Below the pieces are notes generated by a model. It made no database searches. It saw only the letters and a program-made list of their open reading frames with translations, and was not told the origin of the DNA. Of a stretch of 64,000 nucleotides of DNA, positions 17,098 through 24,935 are shown piece after piece. Location of the stretch: NCBI RefSeq assembly GCF_000735345.1, contig NZ_JMPJ01000075.1, positions 29,601 to 93,600 of the forward strand, given 5' to 3'. Source of the stretch: Ewingella americana ATCC 33852 (GTDB taxonomy: Bacteria > Pseudomonadota > Gammaproteobacteria > Enterobacterales > Enterobacteriaceae). Both the position numbers and the translations under genes were made by a program. Numbering within the stretch: the first letter of the stretch is position 1; each line of letters begins with the position of its first letter.

Positions 17098-17322
17098 TTA
17101 CGGAGCTTCTGGCTCCATCTTGCCGAGCTGATTTTTCAAGCTTCGATAGTGGGCCAGTCGCTCACGGAAGTATTCCCGCAGATGTTCCGGCTGTTCACGT
17201 TCTACTTGCTCAGCGATGATCGGCATGTTGTAGCGTTCTTTAAATGCAACGCCACCGGCGGCCAAATCTACGTTGACCTTGTCCATTTCATCCTTGGGCA
17301 AGTTAGCGAGGTTATATGACAT
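17098..17322 (-). CDS. Hypothetical phage protein, 74 aa
   Basis: A small hydrophilic protein ([45 protein letters not shown]) predicted to be mainly helical. I cannot name its family. It has a good ribosome site (AAAGGAGAG) and a terminator on each side. It sits at the beginning of the late transcription unit, after Q and before the methyltransferase and lysis genes. Confidence 0.65.
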   Translation of the reverse strand: MSYNLANLPKDEMDKVNVDLAAGGVAFKERYNMPIIAEQVEREQPEHLREYFRERLAHYRSLKNQLGKMEPEAP

Positions 17323-17352
17323 TGGTCTCTCCTTTTTGGAGAGTATAGCCCT

Positions 17353-17383
17353 AAAACAACAAAACCCCGCCGGAGCGAGGTTT
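17353..17383 (-). terminator. Terminator upstream of the late genes (tR'-like position)
   Basis: On the minus strand AACCTCGC-TCCG-GCGGGGTT is followed by TTGTTGTTTT. It lies between Q and the first late gene, where lambda has the terminator that Q must override. Confidence 0.65.
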
Positions 17384-17509
17384 CTACACTTTCTAAGCTT
17401 TGTGACTACGTGACCACTCTTAACACATTACAACAACTTTTGCGTACGCGTTAATATTTTATTACTCTCAGTAATACACAGTATTCTCATAAAATGGATA
17501 GAACAAAAA

Positions 17510-18661
17510 ATGAGCAAGTTATCTATAAAACACGTCATTGTTCATGAATTAATCAAGGAAGCACAAAAAGATTTCGACCACTCAAATCGTTACAACCTTC
17601 GCGATACAGAGTTGGATAAATCCAACGCGATAGTACAAAAATTAGTTGATGGTGTTGTCGATTTATATGGGTCACGAGGTAACTTAGCACATCATGGGGT
17701 ATTCAAGAGTGATCCTACTCTATGTGGACCAGTGCCTGATCTCTTCAATACCTACCGCTCTGTTACTCCTTCGAATACAGTGGATTTTATCAACATCTCG
17801 AAACAAATCATGATGCAGATGTATAAGGAAGCAAAAAATCAAACCTGGTCTTCCGGTGGATATGTAGTTTTTACGGATTATGAGTCTCAGGGTCTGCGTT
17901 ATCTTTTAGTTACTATGATAAAGAAAAAAAATGGCGTAACTATAAGTGAAAACCTTAATCCCGAAGAAATGATTCATTTAGAGCTTAATTACATAAATCA
18001 GGCTGCGAGAATTAACTTTCAAAAGTATCACGAATACTCTGTAGCTGATGATATTAAGAAAACTGAAATTAGCTATCTTAGTTTCATAAGTAAGACTAAT
18101 GGGCAATCCGCTTCAGCATATTTTATAGCTGCTCTTGGGTGCGATAAGGGGATAGCATCTGCTGGTGCCACAAGAAAACTACCAACCGAGATTAAGAAGT
18201 TTTTCAAGAAACACCCTGAATTAGCACCACATGCTGAAGAGTTTAAAAATAAAATAATAAAATACCTCGAGAAACAATATGAATCAAAAATATCGGCAAG
18301 CTTATCAGATGTTGAAGCCAAAGCATTTGAACAGTTATCGTTTTTGAACGATGATGAAAAACGAGATAACCTTTTGGGGAAAATGATGCAACACTTAAAT
18401 AGTGAAGGAGTTGGTATCCCTTCCGATTTTGTTGTAAATAAAGGTTCCCTTGATAAACTTAGAAAGGTAATATATAAAAATCCATCGTATAGTTTTAACT
18501 TCGATAAAGAACTCTTGGGAGACAACGCAGATGCAAAAATATACTACAATGATGCAACAGGAAACCTTATTTTTAACAACCTCCCAGAAGAGGCAAAAAC
18601 TAAAATAAGGTCTGCCTTAAAAGAAAAAAAACCGGTGAAAGGTGAGAAAAAGAGTGAATAG
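17510..18661 (+). CDS. NA37-family nucleoid-associated protein (YejK/NdpA-like)
   Basis: A 383-residue protein whose start (SKLSIKHVIVHELIKEAQKD) and following region (YNLRDTELDKSNAIVQKLVD, LYGSRGNLAHHGVF) match the 37-kDa nucleoid-associated protein family. Family members bind DNA-associated complexes, but their function is little known. It is on the opposite strand from the late genes, is visibly AT-rich with rare-codon usage unlike its neighbours, and overlaps the next gene, so the pair forms an operon. The location between Q and the lysis genes is the place where stx and other morons sit in lambdoid phages. A defence or superinfection-exclusion role is my inference. Confidence 0.8.
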   Translation: MSKLSIKHVIVHELIKEAQKDFDHSNRYNLRDTELDKSNAIVQKLVDGVVDLYGSRGNLAHHGVFKSDPTLCGPVPDLFNTYRSVTPSNTVDFINISKQIMMQMYKEAKNQTWSSGGYVVFTDYESQGLRYLLVTMIKKKNGVTISENLNPEEMIHLELNYINQAARINFQKYHEYSVADDIKKTEISYLSFISKTNGQSASAYFIAALGCDKGIASAGATRKLPTEIKKFFKKHPELAPHAEEFKNKIIKYLEKQYESKISASLSDVEAKAFEQLSFLNDDEKRDNLLGKMMQHLNSEGVGIPSDFVVNKGSLDKLRKVIYKNPSYSFNFDKELLGDNADAKIYYNDATGNLIFNNLPEEAKTKIRSALKEKKPVKGEKKSE

Positions 18662-19871
18662 TCTAAGTAGTGTCGTGGAGCTGTATAGACTGGCTAATCG
18701 CCCTGAATTTATCGATGGGAGATTTTCTGCATCTATACGTTATTCGAAAGAACTAAAAAATACACTTGAGTCTATTCTTTCTGAGGGCTTTAGATTCGGC
18801 AGCTTTGATGATTTAAATGTCGATGATGAAGAGTTTTATTGCATTCAAGACATCCCTGCTAGTGGCAGTTTACTAAACTTCGAATTTTTAGTCAGCCAAT
18901 CCAGTGCCGAAAGCTTTTACGAATCAGAAAAAGAATTTATTAAAATAAATAGTCTCATGCGTGGTGAAGTTCCAGAACAATACTACATTGTTGATCTTGA
19001 TTACTTATCAAGCGAACAGGGAAAACCGACATCAATAAAGAAAATTGAAGCCATCTGTGGCTTGATAACATCCCTTTCAAAATTATCACATTTTCATGAT
19101 ATGAAAAACAGTGGCCATGGTAATTTCTATAGACTTGTTTTTGTGCTTCACTCGGAGTCAAAATCATCTTCAGCAGTAATTGAAACATTACTATCAGAAG
19201 AGATGTTGGAATATGAAGAAATAAATACAAGCTTAATAAATTCCTTGGCCTCAATTAAACCAGCGTCCGATTTCCACTATGATGAAAAAGTAAACACCTT
19301 TAGAAATACACTCATCGAATATATTAACTCATCGGAAATTACTTTCAAGGAAATTATTAAAAATTGGGGGTTAATAACCACTTTATATAGCAATAACCTT
19401 GCTGTATACATGTCTGCTTTTTCGTTTCAAAAAGCAAGGAAAGAAGTTGCGGAAACTGAAATAGAATATGCGGATAAAATATCAAAAATTACAACAGAAA
19501 TCGCCAATAAAGCTTTAGCAATACCAATCTCATTAGTAGCCTCAATCGCAATATTTCAGCTAACGGGTAAGATTGAGATTTCTATAACATTTTCTGGCTT
19601 GGTGATTGCTAGTATTATAATATCACTTATAATAATATCTCAACAAAAACAACTAAACAGAATATCACATGCTAAAGACATTGTTTTTTCATCAATTGAA
19701 AAAAAAATTCAAGATGATAACTCTGATTTAAAAATAAGATTAATAGAAGCCAAGGAAGAACTAAAGAGCAATGCAGAGTTTTGCAATATGGTTTTAAAAT
19801 CCCTAATGACAATAGCCTGGGTGCCAGTAGGAATAGGCACCCTTGGGCTTTTGTACCGTTTAATTAGTTAA
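18654..19871 (+). CDS. Unknown protein with C-terminal membrane segments, partner of the NA37 gene
   Basis: About 405 residues with no family I recognise. The first 270 residues are soluble and acidic. Then follow hydrophobic segments near 287-304 (ALAIPISLVASIAIF) and 308-329 (FSGLVIASIIISLIIIS), a charged coiled-coil stretch, and a last one near 380-402 (SLMTIAWVPVGIGTLGLLY). GTG 18,654 is chosen because GGTGAG lies 7 nt upstream; GTG 18,642 is also in frame. It overlaps the NA37 gene, shares its low GC, and ends by overlapping Q's stop codon. A membrane effector paired with a DNA-associated sensor is a reasonable hypothesis. Confidence 0.7.
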   Translation: MNSLSSVVELYRLANRPEFIDGRFSASIRYSKELKNTLESILSEGFRFGSFDDLNVDDEEFYCIQDIPASGSLLNFEFLVSQSSAESFYESEKEFIKINSLMRGEVPEQYYIVDLDYLSSEQGKPTSIKKIEAICGLITSLSKLSHFHDMKNSGHGNFYRLVFVLHSESKSSSAVIETLLSEEMLEYEEINTSLINSLASIKPASDFHYDEKVNTFRNTLIEYINSSEITFKEIIKNWGLITTLYSNNLAVYMSAFSFQKARKEVAETEIEYADKISKITTEIANKALAIPISLVASIAIFQLTGKIEISITFSGLVIASIIISLIIISQQKQLNRISHAKDIVFSSIEKKIQDDNSDLKIRLIEAKEELKSNAEFCNMVLKSLMTIAWVPVGIGTLGLLYRLIS

Positions 19872-20215
19872 CCTTCGAGTATTGCTAACACCCCATTAAT
19901 AAATCCAATGGCTGTCTGCAAGTCTTTTCTAATTGTTCCATCCGAGCATTTTTTTTGCTTTGCTATCGCCCTCAAAGATACTCTGAAAACAAAGTGTAAT
20001 ATAATTAATTCATATTCTTGTGCTCTGTATTTTTTTAATCTGGCTACACAACCGTCAACCATAACTCCTTCATCATCATTACACTGTATCCTCGACTTTG
20101 AGGTTTGAGGTAAAATTCCCTTAAAGCCAGCAGCAATTGGTGAAAAGCTCAGACCGCTATTCTCGCTTGCTGCCCATGCGCCCCAAAGTTCTAAAGTCTC
20201 ATGAATATCACGCAT
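19868..20215 (-). CDS. Antitermination protein Q (phage 82/21 type)
   Basis: A 115-residue protein with the Q start MRDIHETLELWGAWAASENS and SPIAAGFKGILP, then an HTH-like end (LRAIAKQKKCSDGTIRKDLQ). It should bind near the late promoter and let RNA polymerase pass terminators such as 17,353-17,383. ATG 20,215 is chosen for GTGTGGAGAG upstream. It is the last early gene; the late promoter should lie left of it, inside or beyond the NA37 cassette. Confidence 0.85.
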   Translation of the reverse strand: MRDIHETLELWGAWAASENSGLSFSPIAAGFKGILPQTSKSRIQCNDDEGVMVDGCVARLKKYRAQEYELIILHFVFRVSLRAIAKQKKCSDGTIRKDLQTAIGFINGVLAILEG

Positions 20216-20229
20216 TATTCTCTCCACAC

Positions 20230-21252
20230 TTATTTTGCTTTGCCCGTAGCGATTACACCCATCGCCAGCGCGCTGTCCATTGTCCGCATAGCCAGAAGTA
20301 ACTGGCTGCCATTCTCTTCTTCCCACTCGGCCGTATTCGCATGGAGCCTGTCGTGACACTGCCTGCACAGCGGTATCACGAACATGTCATGCGCTTTTGT
20401 CCCCATACCGCCGAAGCCATTACCGGTGATGTGGTGCGGATCGTCGGCCTGATTACCGCATCCGCAGCACGGCTGACGCTTAACCCACTGCGTGTACTTG
20501 GCGCTCTCCCAGCGGCGGCGCTTCGGTCGCAGCATGAAGGATTCCGGCGTCTCCGGGTCAATGGCAACGTGTAGAACTGCCTTAACCGGCTCAACGCGCT
20601 CTTTCAGCACCTGAACAGGATGCGCCTCCGGCGCAATGTCCGACTCGCGGCCAACCGACTTAATCGGCTTTTCTGGCTGCCAGCGCAACGCGTGGCGCGC
20701 GGCATCGTAGGGCATCAGGTCAACCAATCCCCGCAGCGTGGCCCACCAGCACAAGTCATAGAAGCTCAGCTGGTGGCCTTCCGACAGCTTCAGCTCTCTC
20801 ACGGCGCTTACGACAATAAACTCAGCGCGGTTACGGTCGGCCAGCCTGTCCAGCTCGTCCAGAATGTGCTCTCTGAATTTGTTTTCGTGGTGCCAGCACA
20901 GGCGGACGCCGCTGTGGCCATATTTAAGAGTGTCCATTTCCTTGGTGTGGTACTTATCGTCGCTGCGCGTCCACTGGCAGGTCATGATCCGTTTTAACCA
21001 GTCTCTCAGCGCCCACTCGCCGCCAGCAGCGTTCAATACCCGCTCATTCATGAAGAAATCTTTCAGGCGCTGATCATCCACCAGCGAATGAATGACATCC
21101 GGTAGTTTGCCGTCTGGCTGGTCCGCCAACTCCGGTGGAACCGTAGAAACGAGCAGCTGCTTTTGGTCGAACAGCCACATTAAGTCTGTACCGGGCGTAA
21201 ATATGCCAACACCGGCGGCGCGCTGGGCGTAGGGCTTTAGTAATGCTCTCAC
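20230..21252 (-). CDS. DUF968-family phage protein with zinc-binding HNH-like C-terminus
   Basis: A 340-residue protein of the DUF968 family common in lambdoid early regions. The N-terminal two thirds (MRALLKPYAQRAAGVGIF) has no known activity. The C-terminus has CCGCGNQADDPHHITGNGFG and LCRQCHDRLH, a Cys/His arrangement like HNH nucleases. The GTG at 21,252 overlaps the antirepressor stop (GTGA) and has AGGAGA upstream. It probably acts in recombination or replication, but this is not shown. Confidence 0.75.
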   Translation of the reverse strand: MRALLKPYAQRAAGVGIFTPGTDLMWLFDQKQLLVSTVPPELADQPDGKLPDVIHSLVDDQRLKDFFMNERVLNAAGGEWALRDWLKRIMTCQWTRSDDKYHTKEMDTLKYGHSGVRLCWHHENKFREHILDELDRLADRNRAEFIVVSAVRELKLSEGHQLSFYDLCWWATLRGLVDLMPYDAARHALRWQPEKPIKSVGRESDIAPEAHPVQVLKERVEPVKAVLHVAIDPETPESFMLRPKRRRWESAKYTQWVKRQPCCGCGNQADDPHHITGNGFGGMGTKAHDMFVIPLCRQCHDRLHANTAEWEEENGSQLLLAMRTMDSALAMGVIATGKAK

Positions 21253-21944
21253 GCTGCGTTCTCCTGTTTCTTGCGCTGGTAGTCTGCCCAAAGCCCGGCA
21301 ATCCACTGAATCCCCTTTGGCGTAAACCGCGCCTGCCGGAAAGCATGCTGGCTAACTTGGCTGGTGCCAGTCTTCATTTCGAATCTGCCTGTTTCCATAT
21401 GCACGCTATAAGGCGTGTACTGCCCGTCCTGCCGGTACACAATTTTTTCCTCAACCATGAACAGGCGGAATTCCGGCTCCTTGGCCTTCAGAAGCTTGCA
21501 GACTGACCGAAATCCCATTGAACCTTTAGCGTCCACGTACCGATCGACAAATTCAGCCTTCGGTGCGACCAGCGCCAGCTGAGATTCCAGAGCCTGTTTC
21601 TCATCGGCGAGATCCGCAGCAAGGCGCAAAGCCTCCGGCAGTGTCTGCGGTACCAGACTCTTGGATTCCAGTTCCTGCCACCGGTCCACAACCGCGGCGG
21701 TAAACTCCGGCGAGAGGCGCGCCACAAGAACCAGTGAATCACGCTTATTGAACCAGTATTCTTGGTACTCCTGCCCGTTCTGCTCGTGCAAATAGGGGGT
21801 GTGCGCCAACGGCGCGCTTAAAACTCCACCAGTTACTAAACGTTCAGCCGACCGCTTCACATCGCCGTGCTTACTCTGCACCAGCGCGGCAATCTCTCGG
21901 CTCGACATCGTTACCACTTTTCCGGACAGCAAACTGTTCGACAT
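21249..21944 (-). CDS. Rha/KilAC-type antirepressor
   Basis: A 231-residue protein with an N-terminal Rha-like domain (MSSREIAALVQSKHGDVKRS ... QEYWFNKRDSLVL) and a C-terminal KilAC/ANT domain (GFRSVCKLLKAKEPEFRLFM, RQARFTPKGIQW), joined by a helical stretch. Such proteins often inactivate or bypass phage repressors. This fits the CI in this prophage, which lacks self-cleavage residues. ATG 21,944 with a GTGGGG site is chosen; upstream sequence belongs to RusA. Confidence 0.85.
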   Translation of the reverse strand: MSNSLLSGKVVTMSSREIAALVQSKHGDVKRSAERLVTGGVLSAPLAHTPYLHEQNGQEYQEYWFNKRDSLVLVARLSPEFTAAVVDRWQELESKSLVPQTLPEALRLAADLADEKQALESQLALVAPKAEFVDRYVDAKGSMGFRSVCKLLKAKEPEFRLFMVEEKIVYRQDGQYTPYSVHMETGRFEMKTGTSQVSQHAFRQARFTPKGIQWIAGLWADYQRKKQENAA

Positions 21945-21958
21945 AATTACCCCACACG

Positions 21959-22333
21959 TTAAACCGGCTGCACACCGGCTGGTTTGAAATCGATGATCCG
22001 TACTTCTGCTTTTCCCTCTTTCGTTAACTCTCCCCATTCAACCGTCATTCTCTTCACTTGGCTGTCGTCCGCCCAGACCCCGGCATGCGTCAGGCTGTCA
22101 AATAGCGCCTTCTGGAAGTTATCCAGATCCCGGCGCGCGCGGGTCGGCGGAAACAGCACGACGTGAACGTCTAATTCGGCGGTCAGCGGCTTAGGCTTGC
22201 GTTTGAGTTGCTCATAAACGGCGGCTACAGCGTTTGTACGGTAAACCCTGCCGCGTGCGCTGATCAGCATGCCTTTGCTAGTGGCGCGCCAGTAGCCGTT
22301 AACACTCGGCGGGAATGGCAGGATCAGCTGCAT
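21959..22333 (-). CDS. rusA: RusA-type Holliday junction resolvase
   Basis: A 124-residue endonuclease that cuts Holliday junctions. The family marks are the PFPPSVNGYWRA start, the RRDLDNFQKALFDSLTHAGV motif with the metal-binding acidic residues, and WADDSQVKRM. GGGGGAGG lies before the ATG. It overlaps the small gene 22,324-22,485 by 10 nt. RusA is a frequent lambdoid accessory gene, used in phage recombination. Confidence 0.92.
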   Translation of the reverse strand: MQLILPFPPSVNGYWRATSKGMLISARGRVYRTNAVAAVYEQLKRKPKPLTAELDVHVVLFPPTRARRDLDNFQKALFDSLTHAGVWADDSQVKRMTVEWGELTKEGKAEVRIIDFKPAGVQPV

Positions 22334-22485
22334 GCAACCTCCCCCGCCTTAATGAGGCTGTTCAGCACAGCATCTGCATGTTCCCGCGCCGCGGTGTAAT
22401 CCAAGGTATGCAACTCACCCGTTGCGGATTCAGCCAGTAACCAGCGGTTATAGGCATCAAGCCAGATTTTCTGGAATTCGTTCAC
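22324..22485 (-). CDS. Small hypothetical phage protein, 53 aa
   Basis: A short gene starting with GTG at 22,485. It begins MNEFQKIWLDAYNRWLLAES and ends IKAGEVACS. It fills the gap between the Dam-type methylase and RusA exactly: the start overlaps the methylase stop as GTGA with AGGAGG about 7 nt upstream, and its end overlaps the RusA start. The tight coupling is the main evidence that it is real. Function unknown; predicted helical. Confidence 0.65.
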   Translation of the reverse strand: MNEFQKIWLDAYNRWLLAESATGELHTLDYTAAREHADAVLNSLIKAGEVACS

Positions 22486-23021
22486 GCTGCCACCTCCTGC
22501 AAATAGTCAGCGCCAATACTCAGCAGCACGTCGCGACACACTGTCGTGAACTGTCCACGCGGCTTGATAAAAGGACGCCAAATAACCAGCATGCTGCCCT
22601 TGCTGTTGCCGTTCTTGCCCGGCTTGCCGGTTCCGGCATTGATAAACGACAGTCGGCCCTCAGTGATAAACCTTATTTCGTCGGCGGTGGCCAGTGCCTG
22701 AGCAAACCAACCTGTCGAGGTGTCGGCGGGCAGCAGCATAACTACGGGCTGATTTTGGACGTGGCACTGCTCGGCGGCCTTCTCTACCCATGGTGTGATT
22801 GCGCTGTACGGCGGGTTGCACCAGATGGCGCCGTAGCTTTCCCACTCGGTGGCCAGCGCATTATCGGCTTCGGACAGGTACCGGGCGCACAGCGCGTTCT
22901 GGTCGTCGGCAGCTGCGTCCAAGTAGAAGCCAAATTCCAGATCCAAAGCGGTGAACACTTCCAGCGGCGTCTGCCAGCGGTCTTTGTGCTCTACCGGGGT
23001 ATGACTAGCGAATTCATTCAT
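22482..23021 (-). CDS. Phage N6-adenine DNA methyltransferase (Dam-like)
   Basis: A 179-residue methylase of the phage Dam-like family. The catalytic NPPY is at 69-72; WQTPLEVFTALDLEFGFYLD precedes it and VMLLPADTSTGWF follows. The ATG at 23,021 overlaps the initiator gene stop. It would methylate adenine, perhaps at GATC, to protect phage DNA or regulate replication near the origin in the preceding gene. Together with the 15,831 gene it is one of two methylases without a nuclease partner. Confidence 0.88.
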   Translation of the reverse strand: MNEFASHTPVEHKDRWQTPLEVFTALDLEFGFYLDAAADDQNALCARYLSEADNALATEWESYGAIWCNPPYSAITPWVEKAAEQCHVQNQPVVMLLPADTSTGWFAQALATADEIRFITEGRLSFINAGTGKPGKNGNSKGSMLVIWRPFIKPRGQFTTVCRDVLLSIGADYLQEVAA

Positions 23022-24028
23022 ACTGCGGTCCCCTGCTGCTGGCGCTGTGCGCAGTCCTTCCAAATGCGGTTCCAAGTGCTTATCGCGTAATCGCTACGCA
23101 TGCCACGGACACTCGCCTTGCTGGCTTCGGCACAAACCTGCTTTTCCAAATCGCTTGGCGCTTTGGTTCCGGCGACGCCGCTGATGAAACGACGGTAAGC
23201 CATGTCGCGCTCTGTCGTATCAACGGACACGTCACCGCCGCGATCCCACTTCCCATTTTTGCGGGCGGGACGGCCAGCGCGCTTCCAAGCGTTTGCACCT
23301 TCCAGATAGCCGGGGAATTTCAAAGGCTGGAACAGCGTAGACGGTCGCAGGTATTCGGCCATTTCTAGATCGCCGCCCCACTTGGCATGCATGTAATCAA
23401 CCGTCAGCTGCTGCTCTTCAATCGTGAAGCCTTCGCGCAGTCTAGCCCGGATGTTATCCAGCGAGGATTTGCTGACCTGATAGCGTGAGCCAGTGATTTG
23501 GTTCAGGTAGTTCAAGACCTGTTTAGCCTGATCAGTAATTTCAACCTCGGCGTCGGTCTGCGCAGCAGGCTGACAAAGGGTTTTAATATCTGATGGATCT
23601 TGTTTTGAATTTACTAACGGATCCCCCCCAGATTCTGGCGGGTGAAAACCGGTATTCGTGTTGGATTTTGATGCATCAGATTTTGAACGGTCAGAATTTG
23701 ATGTGTCAGATTTTGACGTGTCAGAATCTGACGCCTCAGCAGCAGCGCGCAGCTTGGCGATGTTCAACTGGTACATGTTCGATGTGTTGCGGTTTCCCTT
23801 GCGGCGCTGGGTGCTGCTGACCCAGCCGTCGGCCTCAAGTTTGCCAAGCGTGGTGCGCACGGTACTTTCACCGGCACCCAGCTGGCGGGCAATGGTTGCA
23901 ATAGACGGCCAGCACAGGCCCTCGTCAGAGCTAAAGTCAGCGAGGCGCGCCATAATGGCCACCGCCGATATTTTTAAACCGGCAGCCGCGCAACCATCCC
24001 AAACGTATGCGGATAACTTAACGCTCAT
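23018..24028 (-). CDS. Replication initiator, O-like, carrying the origin
   Basis: A 336-residue protein with an N-terminal winged helix (SVKLSAYVWDGCAAAGLKIS, CWPSIATIARQLGAGESTVR), a Ser/Asp-rich linker made of SDxSK repeats (about 100-125), and a C-terminal conserved phage domain (VLNYLNQITGSRYQVSKSSL ... YLRPSTLFQPLKFPGYLEGA). It should bind the iterons lying within its own gene. It is preceded by GAGGATTCT and overlaps the DUF4222 stop (ATGA). No separate P or DnaC-like loader is seen next to it. Confidence 0.82.
   Translation of the reverse strand: MSVKLSAYVWDGCAAAGLKISAVAIMARLADFSSDEGLCWPSIATIARQLGAGESTVRTTLGKLEADGWVSSTQRRKGNRNTSNMYQLNIAKLRAAAEASDSDTSKSDTSNSDRSKSDASKSNTNTGFHPPESGGDPLVNSKQDPSDIKTLCQPAAQTDAEVEITDQAKQVLNYLNQITGSRYQVSKSSLDNIRARLREGFTIEEQQLTVDYMHAKWGGDLEMAEYLRPSTLFQPLKFPGYLEGANAWKRAGRPARKNGKWDRGGDVSVDTTERDMAYRRFISGVAGTKAPSDLEKQVCAEASKASVRGMRSDYAISTWNRIWKDCAQRQQQGTAV
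23663..23737. repeat. Five 15-bp iterons, probable phage replication origin
   Basis: Five consecutive units follow AGAWTYTGAyGygTC: GGATTTTGATGCATC, AGATTTTGAACGGTC, AGAATTTGATGTGTC, AGATTTTGACGTGTC and AGAATCTGACGCCTC. They lie in the linker region of the initiator gene, like the iterons of lambda ori inside O. An AT-rich stretch (about 23,580-23,620) lies on the downstream side and could be the unwinding element. Confidence 0.78.
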
Positions 24029-24380
24029 AGAATCCTCGTGAACCTCTTACGGAATCTCTCAACTGGATAGGCGCATTCATGCTCATACCCTTCTCGCATG
24101 TAGATGACTCGTTCGCCGGGTCTATCAAATCCCACGACGTGGACCAGAACGCCCCGCCAATCTTTGTAACGCCTGTCCAGCTTTTGGATTTCTTCTGACA
24201 TGCGTCCACCTTCTTACGCTGCGCGGTCACATAACCTACCCAACGGACGGCGAACTGGTAGTTGCACGGCACCCAGCTGCCACCTATCATCACTTCATAC
24301 GAGAAAGAGCCACAGGTACTGCTAGGCACTGCCACACAGCGCATTTGCGGTATCCCAGCTTTTACGAGTAAACTGTTCAT
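24018..24380 (-). CDS. Unknown ORF, 120 aa, overlapping the DUF4222 gene
   Basis: The frame begins MNSLLVKAGIPQMRCVAVPS and includes GGSWVPCNYQFAVRWVGYVT. I do not recognise it. Its ATG overlaps the CP76 gene stop (ATGA) and follows the GTGTGGAG leader motif seen at other genes of this phage, so translation is likely. The last 60 codons lie entirely over the DUF4222 gene in another frame, so the true protein may once have ended near 24,200. Confidence 0.45.
   Translation of the reverse strand: MNSLLVKAGIPQMRCVAVPSSTCGSFSYEVMIGGSWVPCNYQFAVRWVGYVTAQRKKVDACQKKSKSWTGVTKIGGAFWSTSWDLIDPANESSTCEKGMSMNAPIQLRDSVRGSRGFYER
24025..24201 (-). CDS. DUF4222-like small phage protein, 58 aa
   Basis: A short gene starting ATG 24,201 with AAGAAGGTGG upstream. 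It contains LDRRYKDWRGVLVHVVG and REGYEHECAYPVERFRKRF, the Tyr/Phe/Cys pattern of DUF4222 proteins found beside lambdoid initiator genes. Its TGA overlaps the initiator ATG (ATGA), indicating coupling. Function of the family is unknown. Confidence 0.68.
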   Translation of the reverse strand: MSEEIQKLDRRYKDWRGVLVHVVGFDRPGERVIYMREGYEHECAYPVERFRKRFTRIL

Positions 24381-24910
24381 GCGTTATCTACTCCACACTG
24401 TTTAGTTAATGCACCCGAAGCCCCGAGCTGCACACTTGGGGCTTCAACCTTTCCGGCCTTCGACTTCTTGCTGAATAGCGCAATCACCGCCCGAACCTCT
24501 GCATCACGTGCCGCCAAGTGGCGCTGGTGATACGTCATGATTTCTGCGGCTTCTGCCGAATCAATCACGCCATCTTCAAGTGATGCCTGAATAATCATGT
24601 CGACGTGGCCACGATGCGCCGCTGTGCGCATGCTCCGGCTGAACAACTCAACCTGATCCAGTTCATCCAATTGTGGGATGTCCACGAACAGGCCACCGCG
24701 GCGCTGGGCGAAGTACTCAGCCAAGAAACTGGTACCGCTCAGATCCTCGATTGCTTCCAGCTCAGTCACTTCAAAAAAACGACAGCCGTTTTTCTCGTAC
24801 AGATTGTTGTTGAACTGCGTTTCAGTCATTCCCAGTCCACCAGCCATTGCAGACCGACCGCCGGGGAAGGCTTTGCACATCGCTTTTACTGCTGTTTTGA
24901 TGTCTACCAT
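24377..24910 (-). CDS. CII-position regulator (CP76/YmfL family)
   Basis: A 177-residue protein with the family start VDIKTAVKAMCKAFPGGRSA, MAGGLGMTETQFNNNLYEKN and FEVTELEAIEDLSGT, an HTH-like fold. In P2-like phages the CP76 relative CII/Apl-type proteins and in e14 YmfL are transcription regulators. Its position between cro and the replication genes is that of lambda cII. AAGGA precedes the ATG. Confidence 0.8.
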   Translation of the reverse strand: MVDIKTAVKAMCKAFPGGRSAMAGGLGMTETQFNNNLYEKNGCRFFEVTELEAIEDLSGTSFLAEYFAQRRGGLFVDIPQLDELDQVELFSRSMRTAAHRGHVDMIIQASLEDGVIDSAEAAEIMTYHQRHLAARDAEVRAVIALFSKKSKAGKVEAPSVQLGASGALTKQCGVDNA

Positions 24911-24935
24911 TTAGCTTTTCCTTCGGTAGTTAAAA

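Noticed and set aside
18073-18525. Minus-strand frame inside the NA37 gene, considered as a late-operon gene
   Set aside because: No ribosome site, low-complexity Ser/Leu composition, and a clear gene on the other strand.
22422-23090. 222-codon plus-strand frame opposite the Dam-like methylase
   Set aside because: Antisense to a recognised methylase and without start signals.
23663-23737. Short regular repeats considered as a CRISPR-like array
   Set aside because: Contiguous 15-bp units without spacers, inside a coding gene; they fit replication iterons.
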